64,000 nucleotides of DNA from Clostridium niameyense (GTDB lineage: Bacteria > Bacillota > Clostridia > Clostridiales > Clostridiaceae), in NCBI RefSeq assembly GCF_001243045.1, contig NZ_LN849007.1, forward strand, positions 1,826,989 to 1,890,988. Reading direction: 5' to 3'. Shown here piece by piece: positions 44,539 to 53,720 of the stretch (the first letter of the stretch is position 1; each line of letters opens with the position of its first letter). The position numbers and the translations under genes were made by a program. The notes under the pieces are model-generated. The model was not told the DNA's origin and made no database searches. It worked only from the letters and a program-made list of their open reading frames with translations.

Positions 44539-44994
44539 TTAAACTAACAATTCATATAATTCCTTCATAGATTTTTTAAAAACTGGATGACATAACTCTG
44601 AATCTATATCACATAAGGGTTTTAAAACAAATTTTCTATTTTGCATATCTGGATGAGGAACTTTTAAATTTTCTTCATTTATTATTAAATCATCATAGAA
44701 AATTATATCTAAATCTATGGTTCTTGGACCCCATTTTCTTTTTCTTACCCTCTTTAATTCTTTTTCTATAGCTAAAAGTTCTTGTAATAACTCGTTAGGA
44801 TCTAAGGTAGTTTCTACCTTTAATACTCCATTTAAGAATCTATCTTGATCTAATACTCCATAAGGTTCAGTCTCATATATAGATGAAATCTTAATAATGT
44901 TTATTTTTTTCTCTCTTATTTTATCTAAAGCTTTTTTTATATTATCTCTTTTATCTCCCATATTACTACCAAAGGCTATATAAGCTATATGCAT
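44539..44994 (-). CDS. folK: 6-hydroxymethyl-7,8-dihydropterin pyrophosphokinase
   Basis: It transfers pyrophosphate from ATP to hydroxymethyldihydropterin. It has AYIAFGSNMGDKRDNI at residues 4-19, SSIYETEPYGV near 39, RKRKWGPRTIDLDIIFYDD near 85 and VPHPDMQNRKFVL near 112. All are family signatures. At 151 residues it is single-domain, not fused to FolB as in some bacteria. It overlaps the end of folP by 10 bases, with AGAGG before the ATG. Confidence 0.95.
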   Translation of the reverse strand: MHIAYIAFGSNMGDKRDNIKKALDKIREKKINIIKISSIYETEPYGVLDQDRFLNGVLKVETTLDPNELLQELLAIEKELKRVRKRKWGPRTIDLDIIFYDDLIINEENLKVPHPDMQNRKFVLKPLCDIDSELCHPVFKKSMKELYELLV

Positions 44995-46184
44995 CTTACT
45001 GCCTCTAACATTCTTATAGCCTTTATATTCTCTTGCACATCATGAACTCTAATCATTTGTAATCCTTCCTCTACTGCTAAACAAGATAAGGCTATAGTAC
45101 CTTCCAATCTTTCCTCTGTAGGTATATCCCCTAAAACTTTACCTATAGTAGATTTTCTTGATGCAGCCAACAGTACTGGGAGATTAAAACTTTTCAGTTC
45201 TGAAATTCTATTCATAAGCTTTAAATTATGTTCTAATGTTTTTCCAAAACCTATACCTGGATCTAATATAATCTTATCTTCTGATATTCCATTAGATTTT
45301 GCATACTCTAATCTTTCATTAAAATATTCCAAAACCTCTTTCATTAAATCATTATAAGTAGGATTTACTTGCATATCCTTAGGTTTTCCTTTTGTATGCA
45401 TAAGTATTATTGGTACATTATATTCTTTAACTATATTAGCCATATTAGAATCAAACTTCATTGCACTTATATCATTTACAATATCTGCTCCTGCTTTTAT
45501 AGCCTCTCTTGCTGTATTAGCTCTGTAAGTATCTATTGATATTATGCAATCTTTAAATTTTTCTTTTATTGCCTTTATAACCGGTACTACTCTTCTTATT
45601 TCCTCATCTTCACTTACAGGATTTGAACCTGGTTTTGTAGATTCTCCTCCTATATCTAAAATATCCGCTCCCTGATTTAACATTTTTTCCGCTGTTTTTA
45701 AAGTTTCTTCCATTGTTTGTTTTCGAGAACCATCATAAAAAGAATCTGGAGTGCAGTTTATAATACCCATTACCTTCATTTTTTCATAATTTATTATTCT
45801 TCCATCACATAGCACTGTTCTTAACTCTTTATTTTTATTAATAAAATAATCTTCTAACTCTTCTATTATTTTAGGAATCTTAAAAAAGGTCATATTTCTA
45901 ATTTTCTCTATTAGTTTTCTATATTGTCTACAAGTTCCTAAAAGAATTATATCTGAAGTTTCTACCTTACAATCTATACAATGTTTATTTACGGCGCAAT
46001 CTCCTCCAAGGGCTATTAGTTCCTGTTTTATTATGTTAGCTGCTGGTGATTGTACATCAAATATTTTTAAAGGTATAATATTATTTTTGTTTAAAAATAT
46101 ATTTACACTAGCACTATGTACTCCTATTTTATGAAATTCTTCAGGAAAACTTTTTTCATTTAACTTAATAATCAAATTTACCAT
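44985..46184 (-). CDS. folP: Dihydropteroate synthase, long clostridial form
   Basis: It joins hydroxymethyldihydropterin pyrophosphate to p-aminobenzoate. The catalytic TIM barrel occupies about residues 130-399: VMGIINCTPDSFYDGS, ADILDIGGESTKPGS, SIDTYRANTAREAIKAGADI (split), LMHTKGKPKDMQ, DPGIGFGKT and LAASRKSTI. About 125 residues precede it, with a Cys-containing stretch (GGDCAVNKHCIDCKV near 60). The extension is absent from the 270-residue enzymes of most bacteria. The ATG at 46184 overlaps the folE2 stop; a TTG at 46175 has better spacing to AGAAAGG. Confidence 0.93.
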   Translation of the reverse strand: MVNLIIKLNEKSFPEEFHKIGVHSASVNIFLNKNNIIPLKIFDVQSPAANIIKQELIALGGDCAVNKHCIDCKVETSDIILLGTCRQYRKLIEKIRNMTFFKIPKIIEELEDYFINKNKELRTVLCDGRIINYEKMKVMGIINCTPDSFYDGSRKQTMEETLKTAEKMLNQGADILDIGGESTKPGSNPVSEDEEIRRVVPVIKAIKEKFKDCIISIDTYRANTAREAIKAGADIVNDISAMKFDSNMANIVKEYNVPIILMHTKGKPKDMQVNPTYNDLMKEVLEYFNERLEYAKSNGISEDKIILDPGIGFGKTLEHNLKLMNRISELKSFNLPVLLAASRKSTIGKVLGDIPTEERLEGTIALSCLAVEEGLQMIRVHDVQENIKAIRMLEAVRCI

Positions 46185-46942
46185 CCTTTCTCAACTGTAG
46201 CAAAAGCATTATGATTATGAATACTCTCCATACTTTCTACTAAAACTCTATAGGATTTTATCATTGCATTAGCTTCAAGCCTCAAAGCCACTTCCCTAGC
46301 TACATCTTCTACAAACCTAGGATTATCATAAGCTTTTTCCGTAACCCACTTTTCATCTACTCTTTTTAATACAGAATATACTGGAACACTGGCACTTTTT
46401 TCTGCTATTTCCACTAAATCATCTATCCATATTACTTTTGAAGCAATTACTTCTATAGTAACTATAGCTCTTTGATTATGAGCTCCTCTATCACTTATCT
46501 CCTTTGAACAGGGACATAGGGTTTGAACTGGTGTGGCAACTTTTAAAATAAGTTCAAATTCTTTATCTTTTATAGCTTTTAAAAAACATTCCACATTACT
46601 TAAAGAGCTAATATTACTTACGGGAGATTTTTTATTCATAAAATAAGTAAATTTCATGTTTAAAGTTGAAACCTTAGCTTCTAATTTTTCTTTAAGTTCA
46701 TCTAATGTATTTTCTAAATTTTTATAGTTTACAGTTTCCAAGTTTTCTAGACATTGAATAAATCTACTCATATGAGTTCCTCTTATATCATGAGGTAAAT
46801 CTACAGATACTGATAACTCTGCTACAGTATGTTGATGTCCATTATCCTTATTCTTAACTATAATCGGCCATTTTAAATTCTTTATTCCTACATTTTTTAA
46901 TGGAATATTTCTTAAATCCTTTTGTTTTTGTATATCCTTCAC
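46178..46942 (-). CDS. folE2: GTP cyclohydrolase I type B
   Basis: It forms dihydroneopterin triphosphate from GTP, the first step of pterin synthesis, with the metal-flexible FolE2 fold. It has VDLPHDIRGTHMSRF near residue 47, VATPVQTLCPCSKEISDRGA (near 140, with the conserved Cys) and AHNQRAIVTIEV. At 254 residues it is normal. It starts at GTG, with GGGGTGA 7 bases upstream, directly after the PTPS gene. FolE2 is typical of organisms that save zinc or lack folE. Confidence 0.95.
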   Translation of the reverse strand: MKDIQKQKDLRNIPLKNVGIKNLKWPIIVKNKDNGHQHTVAELSVSVDLPHDIRGTHMSRFIQCLENLETVNYKNLENTLDELKEKLEAKVSTLNMKFTYFMNKKSPVSNISSLSNVECFLKAIKDKEFELILKVATPVQTLCPCSKEISDRGAHNQRAIVTIEVIASKVIWIDDLVEIAEKSASVPVYSVLKRVDEKWVTEKAYDNPRFVEDVAREVALRLEANAMIKSYRVLVESMESIHNHNAFATVEKGW

Positions 46943-47302
46943 CTACAAATCACCCCTATAAACAACAGAACTCGTAGCAGTCTCCCAAACTTCTATTTCA
47001 TATAAACTACAATTATCCCTTTTTAGTTTTAAAAAAAGTTGTTTCCAAATCCATATGGCTATATTTTCTGCTGTAGGTTGCTTTATTATATCATTTATGT
47101 ATGCATGATCTAACACATTTAATACATTTTCTTTCACGATCTTTTTAAGTTCGGTAAAATCCATTATCATATCTTCTTTATCTAATGTTCCTGAAAGCTT
47201 TACAACTAATTTATATGTATGACCATGAAGTTTCTCGCATTTTCCATGATAATGAATTAAATTATGAGCTGCATCAAATTTAAATTCTTTACTAAGTATC
47301 AC
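46943..47302 (-). CDS. 6-pyruvoyltetrahydropterin synthase family protein, probable FolB replacement
   Basis: This 119-residue T-fold enzyme shows FKFDAAHNLI with the zinc His, then CEKLHGHTYKL near residue 25. The next zinc ligands lie within the HGH. The motif has both the catalytic Cys and a Glu in CExxHGH. This combination is described for PTPS-I/III proteins, which can cleave dihydroneopterin to hydroxymethyldihydropterin and so replace FolB. The operon has folE2, folP and folK but no folB, which supports this over QueD. The start is the GTG at 47302; the GTG at 47311 overlaps GGGGAG. Confidence 0.8.
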   Translation of the reverse strand: MILSKEFKFDAAHNLIHYHGKCEKLHGHTYKLVVKLSGTLDKEDMIMDFTELKKIVKENVLNVLDHAYINDIIKQPTAENIAIWIWKQLFLKLKRDNCSLYEIEVWETATSSVVYRGDL

Positions 47303-47437
47303 TATAATCACTCCCCAAATTACTCCTAAAATTTATAAAAAATATTTAAAACCATGAAATTTTATTCTTCATTATATTTATAGTATATAATACATTCTTA
47401 TAAATTTTAATACAATAAAATAATATATTTATACATA

Positions 47438-47478
47438 AAAAACACTAAGATTTTAAATTATCAAATCTTAGTGTTTTT
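47438..47478 (-). terminator. Terminator of the small coat-protein operon
   Basis: A perfect 16-base inverted repeat (AAAAACACTAAGATTT paired with AAATCTTAGTGTTTTT) with a 9-base loop, T runs at both ends, 20 bases past the stop of the gene at 47499. Confidence 0.9.
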
Positions 47479-47498
47479 ATTAATAAAACTTTTTGTTC

Positions 47499-47744
47499 TT
47501 AACAGCTTAATTGACTTTTAACTTCTTGTATTTCCTGTGGTGTAGCTTGTGCTGCTGGTTTATAAAATCCTTTTTGTTCTGCTACTTTATAGAAATTATA
47601 TTGGCTCATTTCATCTTTATTTCTTATTTGTTGTAATTCTTGTCTTAATTGTTGATTACTAGTTTCAGAAATAAAACCTGAATATTTAGTTAAACTGCTC
47701 TTTAACATTGAAAGTACATCATTCATCATATCTTTTTCTTGCAT
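47499..47744 (-). CDS. CotF-like spore coat protein, C-terminal type
   Basis: This 81-residue protein matches the C-terminal half of CotF-family coat proteins: MMNDVLSMLKSSLTKYSGFI, LRQELQQIRNKDEMSQYNFY (about 33-52) and EQKGFYKPA. The same segment forms the end of the 161-residue protein at 58942 (LNHIQKEEQNHGKAVFDYM and SKGMYNVK). It is encoded 18 bases downstream of its N-terminal counterpart. AAGGAGG precedes the ATG. It probably is made in the mother cell during sporulation. Confidence 0.85.
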   Translation of the reverse strand: MQEKDMMNDVLSMLKSSLTKYSGFISETSNQQLRQELQQIRNKDEMSQYNFYKVAEQKGFYKPAAQATPQEIQEVKSQLSC

Positions 47745-47761
47745 TACTATTCCTCCTTAAA

Positions 47762-47944
47762 TTATCCTAAATAAGTCATTAATTTTTGTTTTGTATTATT
47801 AGCTTCATCAGCAGATTGTTGGAACATTTGCTTAATTTCAGGATCCTGACATTGTTGTGCATAACAACTTAATTTATTATGAGCAGTTTCGTGAGCACCT
47901 ATTAAGTGTCTTAAATTTTGAAGTTCTAATTGAGTTAAATTCAT
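47762..47944 (-). CDS. CotF-like spore coat protein, N-terminal type
   Basis: This 60-residue protein, MNLTQLELQNLRHLIGAHET then AHNKLSCYAQQCQDPEIKQM and a helix ending YLG, corresponds to the N-terminal half of CotF proteins. This is a ferritin-like helical hairpin in which the metal ligands are only partly kept. It aligns with the first 65 residues of the protein at 58942. The frame is open from a GTG at 47956, which is part of the AGGGGTG ribosome site; the ATG at 47944 is chosen. Confidence 0.82.
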   Translation of the reverse strand: MNLTQLELQNLRHLIGAHETAHNKLSCYAQQCQDPEIKQMFQQSADEANNTKQKLMTYLG

Positions 47945-48068
47945 TATAACTAACACCCCTTTTTCTTTAATACATTAATATTGTTACTTTTTTTCAACAA
48001 AAATATTCTTAAATAACTAAATGCCATTAAATAACAATGTAATTTAAACCAGAGTGTTATTTTAAAAT

Positions 48069-49445
48069 CTACTTATTATTTTTATCCAATTCATTAAAAA
48101 ATATGGTAAAAGTTGTTCCTTTCCCTTCTTCACTTTCTACCTGTATTGTAGCTAAATGAAGCTGTATAATCTTTTTTATAATAGTAAGTCCAAGTCCCAT
48201 GCCTTCAATTCTATTTCTGCTTTTATCCGCCCTATAAAATCTTTCAAATATAAAAGGTAAATCCTCTTTTTTTATTCCCATACCATTATCCTCTACTGAT
48301 ACTATTATTTTTTTATTTTTTTCATATAAACTTAATATTATTTTTCCACCTTTAGGCATAAATTTAAGAGAATTTGATAAAATATTTATAATTACCTGTT
48401 TTAACTTATCCTTATCTCCCAATATAAAATATTTTTTTTCCAGTCCTAAATTATAAATTAATTTTATATTTTTTTCTTCTGCATACCAGGCAAAATCATA
48501 ATAAATATTTTTTAATAATTGATTTAAATCTATTTTAGTAAAGTTTAAAGAGAGTGATTCTTCCTCAAATTCTCTCAGCACATTTAAATTATTTAACAGT
48601 TTTCCAAATCTAATTACCTCTTCATTAAGAGATACTAATCTCTCATTGGTAACCTCAAAGTATCCATCAATCATAGCTTCTAAATTATTCTCTAATATAT
48701 TTAATGGGGTTCTTATTTCATGGGATATATCAGATACAAGTCTTTTTCTTAACATATCCTGTTGCTTTAATTTTTCTGCTAATGAATTTACACCTATTTT
48801 TAATTTTTCTAATTCAATTATATTAGTTTTTATATTAGAACGCACATCAAAGTCTCCATTTGATAATGAAAAATACATATTAGATATATCTTTAATAGGT
48901 TTAGAAAATTCTTTTGATATGTAAAAACTTACTATTACTATTATCAGAATTGATATAATACCACTTATTATAATACTTCTATTTATATCTAACCTAAAAT
49001 TTTCATTTTCCTTATATATACTACCAGAAGAATTATACCCTATCCTTACATATCCTATTATCTTGCCATTATTCTTTAAACTAAAATTTTTAAAGGAATA
49101 TGTATCTTTTCTAGAATTTAAAATTTTCTTATTAAACTTAATATTATCTTTAGGAACTGTTGACCATATAATATTTTTATTTTTGTCCAATAAAGTAATA
49201 TAGTAATCTTCTATTTTACTATCATATTTTATTTCTTTTACGGAATTTTTATCCCAATGCTTTTCTTTTTTATATATTTCTTCAAAATATTTTACTATTC
49301 TTTCATTTCTTCCATCTTCAATACCCATAAGATACTTATTAAATTTATTATTTACAGTTATATTTACAAAAATTAAAATTAAAAGCATTAATACAAAAAA
49401 TGATGAAGTTAAAATAATTCCTAATTTTTTCTTTATACTAACCAT
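48069..49445 (-). CDS. Sensor histidine kinase
   Basis: This 458-residue membrane kinase has a first helix at about residues 8-28, an extracytoplasmic sensor of about 125 residues, and a second helix near 155-175. HAMP follows to about 230, then HisKA with the phosphoacceptor in VSDISHEIRTPLN near 240. The ATPase domain has N box NILSNSLKFM near 345, VEDNGMGIKKED (G1) near 375, FERFYRADKSRNR and GMGLGLTIIK (G2). The stimulus is unknown. Its ATG follows immediately on the response-regulator stop, so the pair is coupled. Confidence 0.93.
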   Translation of the reverse strand: MVSIKKKLGIILTSSFFVLMLLILIFVNITVNNKFNKYLMGIEDGRNERIVKYFEEIYKKEKHWDKNSVKEIKYDSKIEDYYITLLDKNKNIIWSTVPKDNIKFNKKILNSRKDTYSFKNFSLKNNGKIIGYVRIGYNSSGSIYKENENFRLDINRSIIISGIISILIIVIVSFYISKEFSKPIKDISNMYFSLSNGDFDVRSNIKTNIIELEKLKIGVNSLAEKLKQQDMLRKRLVSDISHEIRTPLNILENNLEAMIDGYFEVTNERLVSLNEEVIRFGKLLNNLNVLREFEEESLSLNFTKIDLNQLLKNIYYDFAWYAEEKNIKLIYNLGLEKKYFILGDKDKLKQVIINILSNSLKFMPKGGKIILSLYEKNKKIIVSVEDNGMGIKKEDLPFIFERFYRADKSRNRIEGMGLGLTIIKKIIQLHLATIQVESEEGKGTTFTIFFNELDKNNK

Positions 49446-50132
49446 TTAAAAATCTCCACAAAACTTATAACCAGCTCTTATAACTGTTACTATATACTTA
49501 GGATTTTTATTATCTTCTTCTATTTTTTTTCTAATATTCTTTATATGTACATCTATAGTTCTATCTATTCCTTGAAAATCAATACCAAAAGCTTTTATTA
49601 TAATTTGTTCTCTAGTTAAAACCATATCTTTATTTTTAGCTAATATATATAAAATATCAAATTCATTTGGAGTTAAACAAATCTGTTTTCCTTTTACTTT
49701 AACTATTCTCTTCTCTGTATCAATTAATAAGTTGCCTTTATTAAAAGATAATATAGATATTTTATTTTGTTTATTAATTCTCCTGAAAAGAGCATTAACC
49801 CTAACAGTTAACTCTCTTGGACTAAAAGGCTTTACAAAATAATCATCAGCTCCTATAGATAAACCCTGAATCTTATCATTTAATGTTCCTTTAGCTGTCA
49901 AAATAAATATATATACTTCAGACATTTTTCTTATAGCTTTACATACTTCTTCACCATCTATGTCCGGTAACATTAAATCTAATAAAATCAATTGAAAATC
50001 TACTTTTTTAAAAATATCTATTCCACCCAAACCTGTATCGGCACAGTATACATTATATCCTTCTCTTTCTAAATAAACTTTTATGACTTCAGAAACTTTA
50101 TTTTCATCTTCTATTATAAGAATATTATTCAT
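49446..50132 (-). CDS. OmpR-family response regulator
   Basis: This 228-residue regulator has a receiver domain at 1-115 (acidic pair in IEDENK, phosphoacceptor Asp in LLDLMLPDIDG near 52, Thr in TAKGT near 80, Lys in YFVKPFSPREL near 102). A winged-helix DNA-binding domain occupies 130-226 (LTPNEFDILYILAKNKDMVL, VDVHIKNIRKKIE in the form TIDVHIKNIRKKI, and VIRAGYKF). It is the partner of the kinase encoded next. AGAGGTGA precedes the ATG. Target genes are not apparent. Confidence 0.95.
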   Translation of the reverse strand: MNNILIIEDENKVSEVIKVYLEREGYNVYCADTGLGGIDIFKKVDFQLILLDLMLPDIDGEEVCKAIRKMSEVYIFILTAKGTLNDKIQGLSIGADDYFVKPFSPRELTVRVNALFRRINKQNKISILSFNKGNLLIDTEKRIVKVKGKQICLTPNEFDILYILAKNKDMVLTREQIIIKAFGIDFQGIDRTIDVHIKNIRKKIEEDNKNPKYIVTVIRAGYKFCGDF

Positions 50133-50240
50133 TGAATCACCTCTAAAATACTTTTATTTCCTTATGAAAATTATAACCATATTTAACTTAAATAAGCTAG
50201 AGGTAATTTAAATATATTAGTATGAAAATTTATTAAACAA

Positions 50241-50315
50241 AAAAATAAAACAGATAAAAATATTCCTTAAAGTAAATAAATTGTTTTAGGAAATATTTTT
50301 ATCCATTTTATTTTT
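50241..50315 (-). terminator. Terminator of the NlpC/P60 gene
   Basis: A long inverted repeat (AAAAATAAAAC.GATAAAAATATT.CCT against AGGAAATATTTTTATC.TTTTATTTTT) with two small mismatches spans the gap between the hydrolase stop and the response-regulator gene. It is rich in T on the 3' side. Confidence 0.8.
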
Positions 50316-50325
50316 ATATTTTAAA

Positions 50326-51348
50326 CTATTTAATTCTTTTAGCTCCACAGAAAGACCTATCCGATAATGATGATACTTTAACTACGTCTCCTGTATGTGG
50401 TGCATGTACATACTGTCCATTACCTATATATATACCTACATGTCCTCCACCTCTAAAGAAAACTAAATCTCCAGGTTGTAATTGTCCCTGTGATACTGGG
50501 TTACCTACTCCCATTTGAGATTCAGAAGTTCTTGGAAGTCCTACTCCATTTTGAGCATAAACATATTGAACAAATCCTGAACAATCAAAACCTGATGGAC
50601 TTGTTCCACCCCAAACATAAGGTGTACCTAAATATCCTAATGCAGTAGACACAACTGATCCAGATCCACCACCTGATTTTCCAAATGAAACATTTCCTCC
50701 TCTAGAATAACTTGTAGATGTTTGTGCACTTCCTGAATTTGAAGCATATTCAGTTGTAGATTGTTGTTTTTGAAACTCTGCTACTAGAGTGTTTTGTTTC
50801 TCTTTATCTGCTTTTAATTTTGCAAGATTTTTTTCATTTTCTGATTTAGTAGCTACTAACTTCTCTTTTCTACTAACTAGCTCTGCTTTACTTTTAGCCA
50901 TAAATTCTTCTTTTTCTTTTAAACCATTTATAACTTTTTTATCATTACTTACAATAATTTTTAAAAATTCTAATCTGTCTATAAAATCACTTATTCCCTT
51001 AGAATCTAAGATTACACTTAAATATTCTTCTGCACCTGATATGTACATAGATCTAATTCTTTTATTAAATATCTCTTTGTTTTTGCTTATATCTTTTTGT
51101 ACTGTATCTATGTCTTTTTCTAATTTTTTCATTTTATTCTCTGTATCAGATATTTCTTTTTTATTATTATTTAACTTTGTTAATGTAGATTCTATTTGAC
51201 TATCTAAAACCTCTATTTTATTTTCAACTTCTGAAATATTGCTTGCTGTTGAAGATTGTGCATTATTGGGCGCTGCAAATACTATATTGCTAGATAACAT
51301 GAAAACGCTTAACAGTCCCGCCGTGGCATAACTTAAAATTTTCTTCAA
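50326..51348 (-). CDS. Secreted NlpC/P60 peptidoglycan hydrolase with coiled-coil domain (CwlO-like)
   Basis: A signal peptide (about residues 1-26, ending near VFAAPN) leads into a long coiled coil (about 40-200, the PcsB/CwlO-type region). A Ser/Gly-rich linker follows, then a C-terminal NlpC/P60 endopeptidase: Cys in GFDCSGFVQYVYAQNG near 258, His in GHVGIYIGNG near 303 and the third residue in YVHAPHTG near 315. It probably cuts stem peptides in growing cell wall, where CwlO-type enzymes are activated by FtsEX. It starts at TTG with AAGGAGGGG upstream. Confidence 0.93.
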   Translation of the reverse strand: MKKILSYATAGLLSVFMLSSNIVFAAPNNAQSSTASNISEVENKIEVLDSQIESTLTKLNNNKKEISDTENKMKKLEKDIDTVQKDISKNKEIFNKRIRSMYISGAEEYLSVILDSKGISDFIDRLEFLKIIVSNDKKVINGLKEKEEFMAKSKAELVSRKEKLVATKSENEKNLAKLKADKEKQNTLVAEFQKQQSTTEYASNSGSAQTSTSYSRGGNVSFGKSGGGSGSVVSTALGYLGTPYVWGGTSPSGFDCSGFVQYVYAQNGVGLPRTSESQMGVGNPVSQGQLQPGDLVFFRGGGHVGIYIGNGQYVHAPHTGDVVKVSSLSDRSFCGAKRIK

Positions 51349-51449
51349 AAGTACCCCTCCTTACAGCCTATACTTAATTTATTTCGTTAATAAACAATTT
51401 ACATTATACTATGCGCATATGTAGATGATATGAAGATAATACTTTTTAA

Positions 51450-52208
51450 TTAAGAGTAATTATTAGATCTCATATGCCCTATAACTGTTATGTTTTTTAC
51501 ATTTTTTCTTAAATTCTTTAATTCCTTCTCATCTAACGCTGCTATAATAACTGTAGATGGACCCGCAGATTTTTTAATAAACTTCTCATCCTTATTATCT
51601 AGTTGAAATAATAAATTATTGTTGTTAGCTAATAGTTGGGCTTCATATAAAATACCTTTAGACCCTACAGGAACTATTTCGTATATTAATTTATTCTCAT
51701 AAAATTTCTTTATAGATTTATAATCTATAATTTCATTATCATTTTTTAAATCTATCTCAGACCCTACTTTAGGCAATCCTATAGAAACTACAACACAGGG
51801 TTTCTTTATATTATTTATTTTTATTTTAGAATTATCAGCTATTCCTATAACAGACATCCCCACCCCTGTAGAATAAGTAGGAAAATTTTCTTCCGTACTA
51901 CCTGTAAGAACTATATCAGAAATATCCGCTTGCTTTAGTTCCTCTTTTATTCCATTTATAATTTCTAAACCTGTTGGATTCATTTCACAACATACTGCAT
52001 TAGTTATTGTAACTACCTCAGCCCCTGTTGATATAACCTCCATAATCCCTACTCTTGCAGTAAATTTTCCTGTATAGAAAGCTGGTATTTTTAAAACATC
52101 ATATTGTTTCATGCCTATACTACCACAACTATCACAAGCTATAACCATAGTTTTACTTTCATCTAATTTAATTAAAGTTAAATCTCTAATTTTTTTTATA
52201 TTCACCAT
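51450..52208 (-). CDS. cblS: PurM-like protein, probable alpha-ribazole kinase CblS
   Basis: This 252-residue protein resembles AIR synthase-related (PurM-fold) ATP-using enzymes: VIACDSCGSIGMKQYD near residue 22, then FTARVGIMEVISTGAEVVTI (split), VLTGSTEENFPTYSTGVGMS near 97 and a C-terminal SAGPSTVIIAAL. It is the last gene of a cobC-cobS-cblS run. In Listeria and related Firmicutes an AIR-synthase-like protein, CblS, phosphorylates alpha-ribazole taken up by CblT, replacing CobT. Context and family fit this. The frame is open from 52217; I prefer 52208, with GTGAGG upstream. Confidence 0.78.
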   Translation of the reverse strand: MVNIKKIRDLTLIKLDESKTMVIACDSCGSIGMKQYDVLKIPAFYTGKFTARVGIMEVISTGAEVVTITNAVCCEMNPTGLEIINGIKEELKQADISDIVLTGSTEENFPTYSTGVGMSVIGIADNSKIKINNIKKPCVVVSIGLPKVGSEIDLKNDNEIIDYKSIKKFYENKLIYEIVPVGSKGILYEAQLLANNNNLLFQLDNKDEKFIKKSAGPSTVIIAALDEKELKNLRKNVKNITVIGHMRSNNYS

Positions 52209-52230
52209 TTTCCTCACTTTCTTTTAACTA

Positions 52231-52983
52231 TTATCTATATATTATAAGCATAGTTAATAAAAATATAAGTTCTATAATCTCATTACTAGCTCCTAAGGTA
52301 TCCCCCGTTAATCCATTTATTTTTCTTAAACACAATAAATAAAATAAATATGTTCCTATTAAGATGGTAAGAATAATCCTCAAAGCATTTTTAATTCCCA
52401 AGAAATATGTACTTACCCCTAATGTAAATAAACTACTTATTAAAACTATAGTCTTACTCATATTACCTATAAATATATTTCCAGAGCCACTTTTTTTAGC
52501 TGTCTTGCTAGATAGACATAAAAACAAAATACTGTTTTTTCCTACAATAGGTAATAAAATCAAAGATATAGTTATACCCTTTTGTATTAATAAAGTTAAT
52601 ATTTCTATTTTAAGTATTATATCAAATATTAAAGCTATACTTCCATAAGAACCTATCCTACTATCCTTCATAATCTCCATAATTTTATTTTTTTCTCTTA
52701 AAGAAAAAAATCCATCAAAGGTATCTGCAAGTCCATCTAAATGCAATCCTCCTGTAATCATAGCCGTTATTAATAATATTATTATAGCAATTATTTTATA
52801 TGGTAATAAATCTTTAAATAATATATATATAGCAAAATTTATCATACCTATAATTAACCCTACAATTGGTAAAAACATTGCTGCTGTTTTAAAGTTTTCT
52901 TTTGAACAATCCAGATTTTTATTTATGGGTATTCTAGTAAAAAACTGAATCATAAGCAAAAAATCATTTAATGTCCTTCTCAT
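52231..52983 (-). CDS. cobS: Adenosylcobinamide-GDP ribazoletransferase CobS
   Basis: This membrane enzyme joins AdoCbi-GDP to alpha-ribazole (phosphate). Its 250 residues contain about six helices. The CobS blocks are [12 protein letters not shown] at the start, [13 protein letters not shown] near 33, [17 protein letters not shown] near 85 with the acidic metal-binding cluster, and [14 protein letters not shown] near 110. The open frame begins at a GTG (52989) in the GGGAGGGTG site; the ATG at 52983 is chosen. It lies between cobC and cblS. Confidence 0.94.
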   Translation of the reverse strand: MRRTLNDFLLMIQFFTRIPINKNLDCSKENFKTAAMFLPIVGLIIGMINFAIYILFKDLLPYKIIAIIILLITAMITGGLHLDGLADTFDGFFSLREKNKIMEIMKDSRIGSYGSIALIFDIILKIEILTLLIQKGITISLILLPIVGKNSILFLCLSSKTAKKSGSGNIFIGNMSKTIVLISSLFTLGVSTYFLGIKNALRIILTILIGTYLFYLLCLRKINGLTGDTLGASNEIIELIFLLTMLIIYR

Positions 52984-53005
52984 CTTCACCCTCCCTTTGT
53001 TTAAT

Positions 53006-53632
53006 TTATAATAAACCTATAGGTACTATATAATCTATAAATAAGTTTTCATATTCATATTTAATTAAAGTTATATCTCCATTTCTTGATGAAAAATTCC
53101 AATAAAAATCCATGTCCTCTTTTAATAAATAAGCATATATCATTCTAATTACACCGCCATGAGTAACTATTAAATAATTACCTTCTGGTTGCTTTTTTAT
53201 ACTTTCTATAAAATCTTTGGCTTTTGAAAAAAAACTTATGGCACTTTCACCTGATGGCGGTGTGAAGTTCTTCCAATCCATTTCCCATAATCTTTGTTGC
53301 TCTGGATATAATTTTCCTATTTCATCATAAGTTTTACCCTCAAATTCACCAAAATTCAACTCATTTATTCTGCTATCTTCAATTAATAAATTATTAATTG
53401 AAAACCCTTGTGTTAAAGATGCTTTATTTTTTTTAAGTATTATGTTTGCAGTATCTTTAGCCCTTTTTCTATTACTTACATATACTTTATTAAATTTTAT
53501 GTTTTCTAAAAATTTTCCAACCTTTTTTGATTGATCTACACCTCTTTTATTTAAAGATACATCCATTTTTCCATAGTAATTTTTATTTTTATTTTCTTCC
53601 GTTTCTCCATGTCTTACTAAGTAAATATTCAT
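53006..53632 (-). CDS. cobC: Alpha-ribazole phosphatase, histidine phosphatase family
   Basis: The histidine phosphatase signature [12 protein letters not shown] is at residues 4-15, with [19 protein letters not shown] after it. The second Arg lies in RAKDTANII near 55, the Glu in [13 protein letters not shown] near 88 and the second His in VTHGGVIRM near 155. By itself this family is broad, but its place directly before cobS and cblS supports CobC, which removes phosphate from alpha-ribazole phosphate or cobalamin phosphate. The ATG at 53632 follows TTGGAGGACATA; the TTG at 53644 is within the site. Confidence 0.85.
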   Translation of the reverse strand: MNIYLVRHGETEENKNKNYYGKMDVSLNKRGVDQSKKVGKFLENIKFNKVYVSNRKRAKDTANIILKKNKASLTQGFSINNLLIEDSRINELNFGEFEGKTYDEIGKLYPEQQRLWEMDWKNFTPPSGESAISFFSKAKDFIESIKKQPEGNYLIVTHGGVIRMIYAYLLKEDMDFYWNFSSRNGDITLIKYEYENLFIDYIVPIGLL

Positions 53633-53720
53633 TATGTCCTCCAAGCTTTTAATTTATATATAATTATAATACATCATTTTTTATACTATTTGTAATACTT
53701 TTATATTTAGGGAATATTGT

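Noticed and set aside
47261-47311. Longer start (GTG at 47311) for the PTPS gene
   Set aside because: That codon overlaps the GGGGAG ribosome site; the GTG at 47302 has normal spacing.
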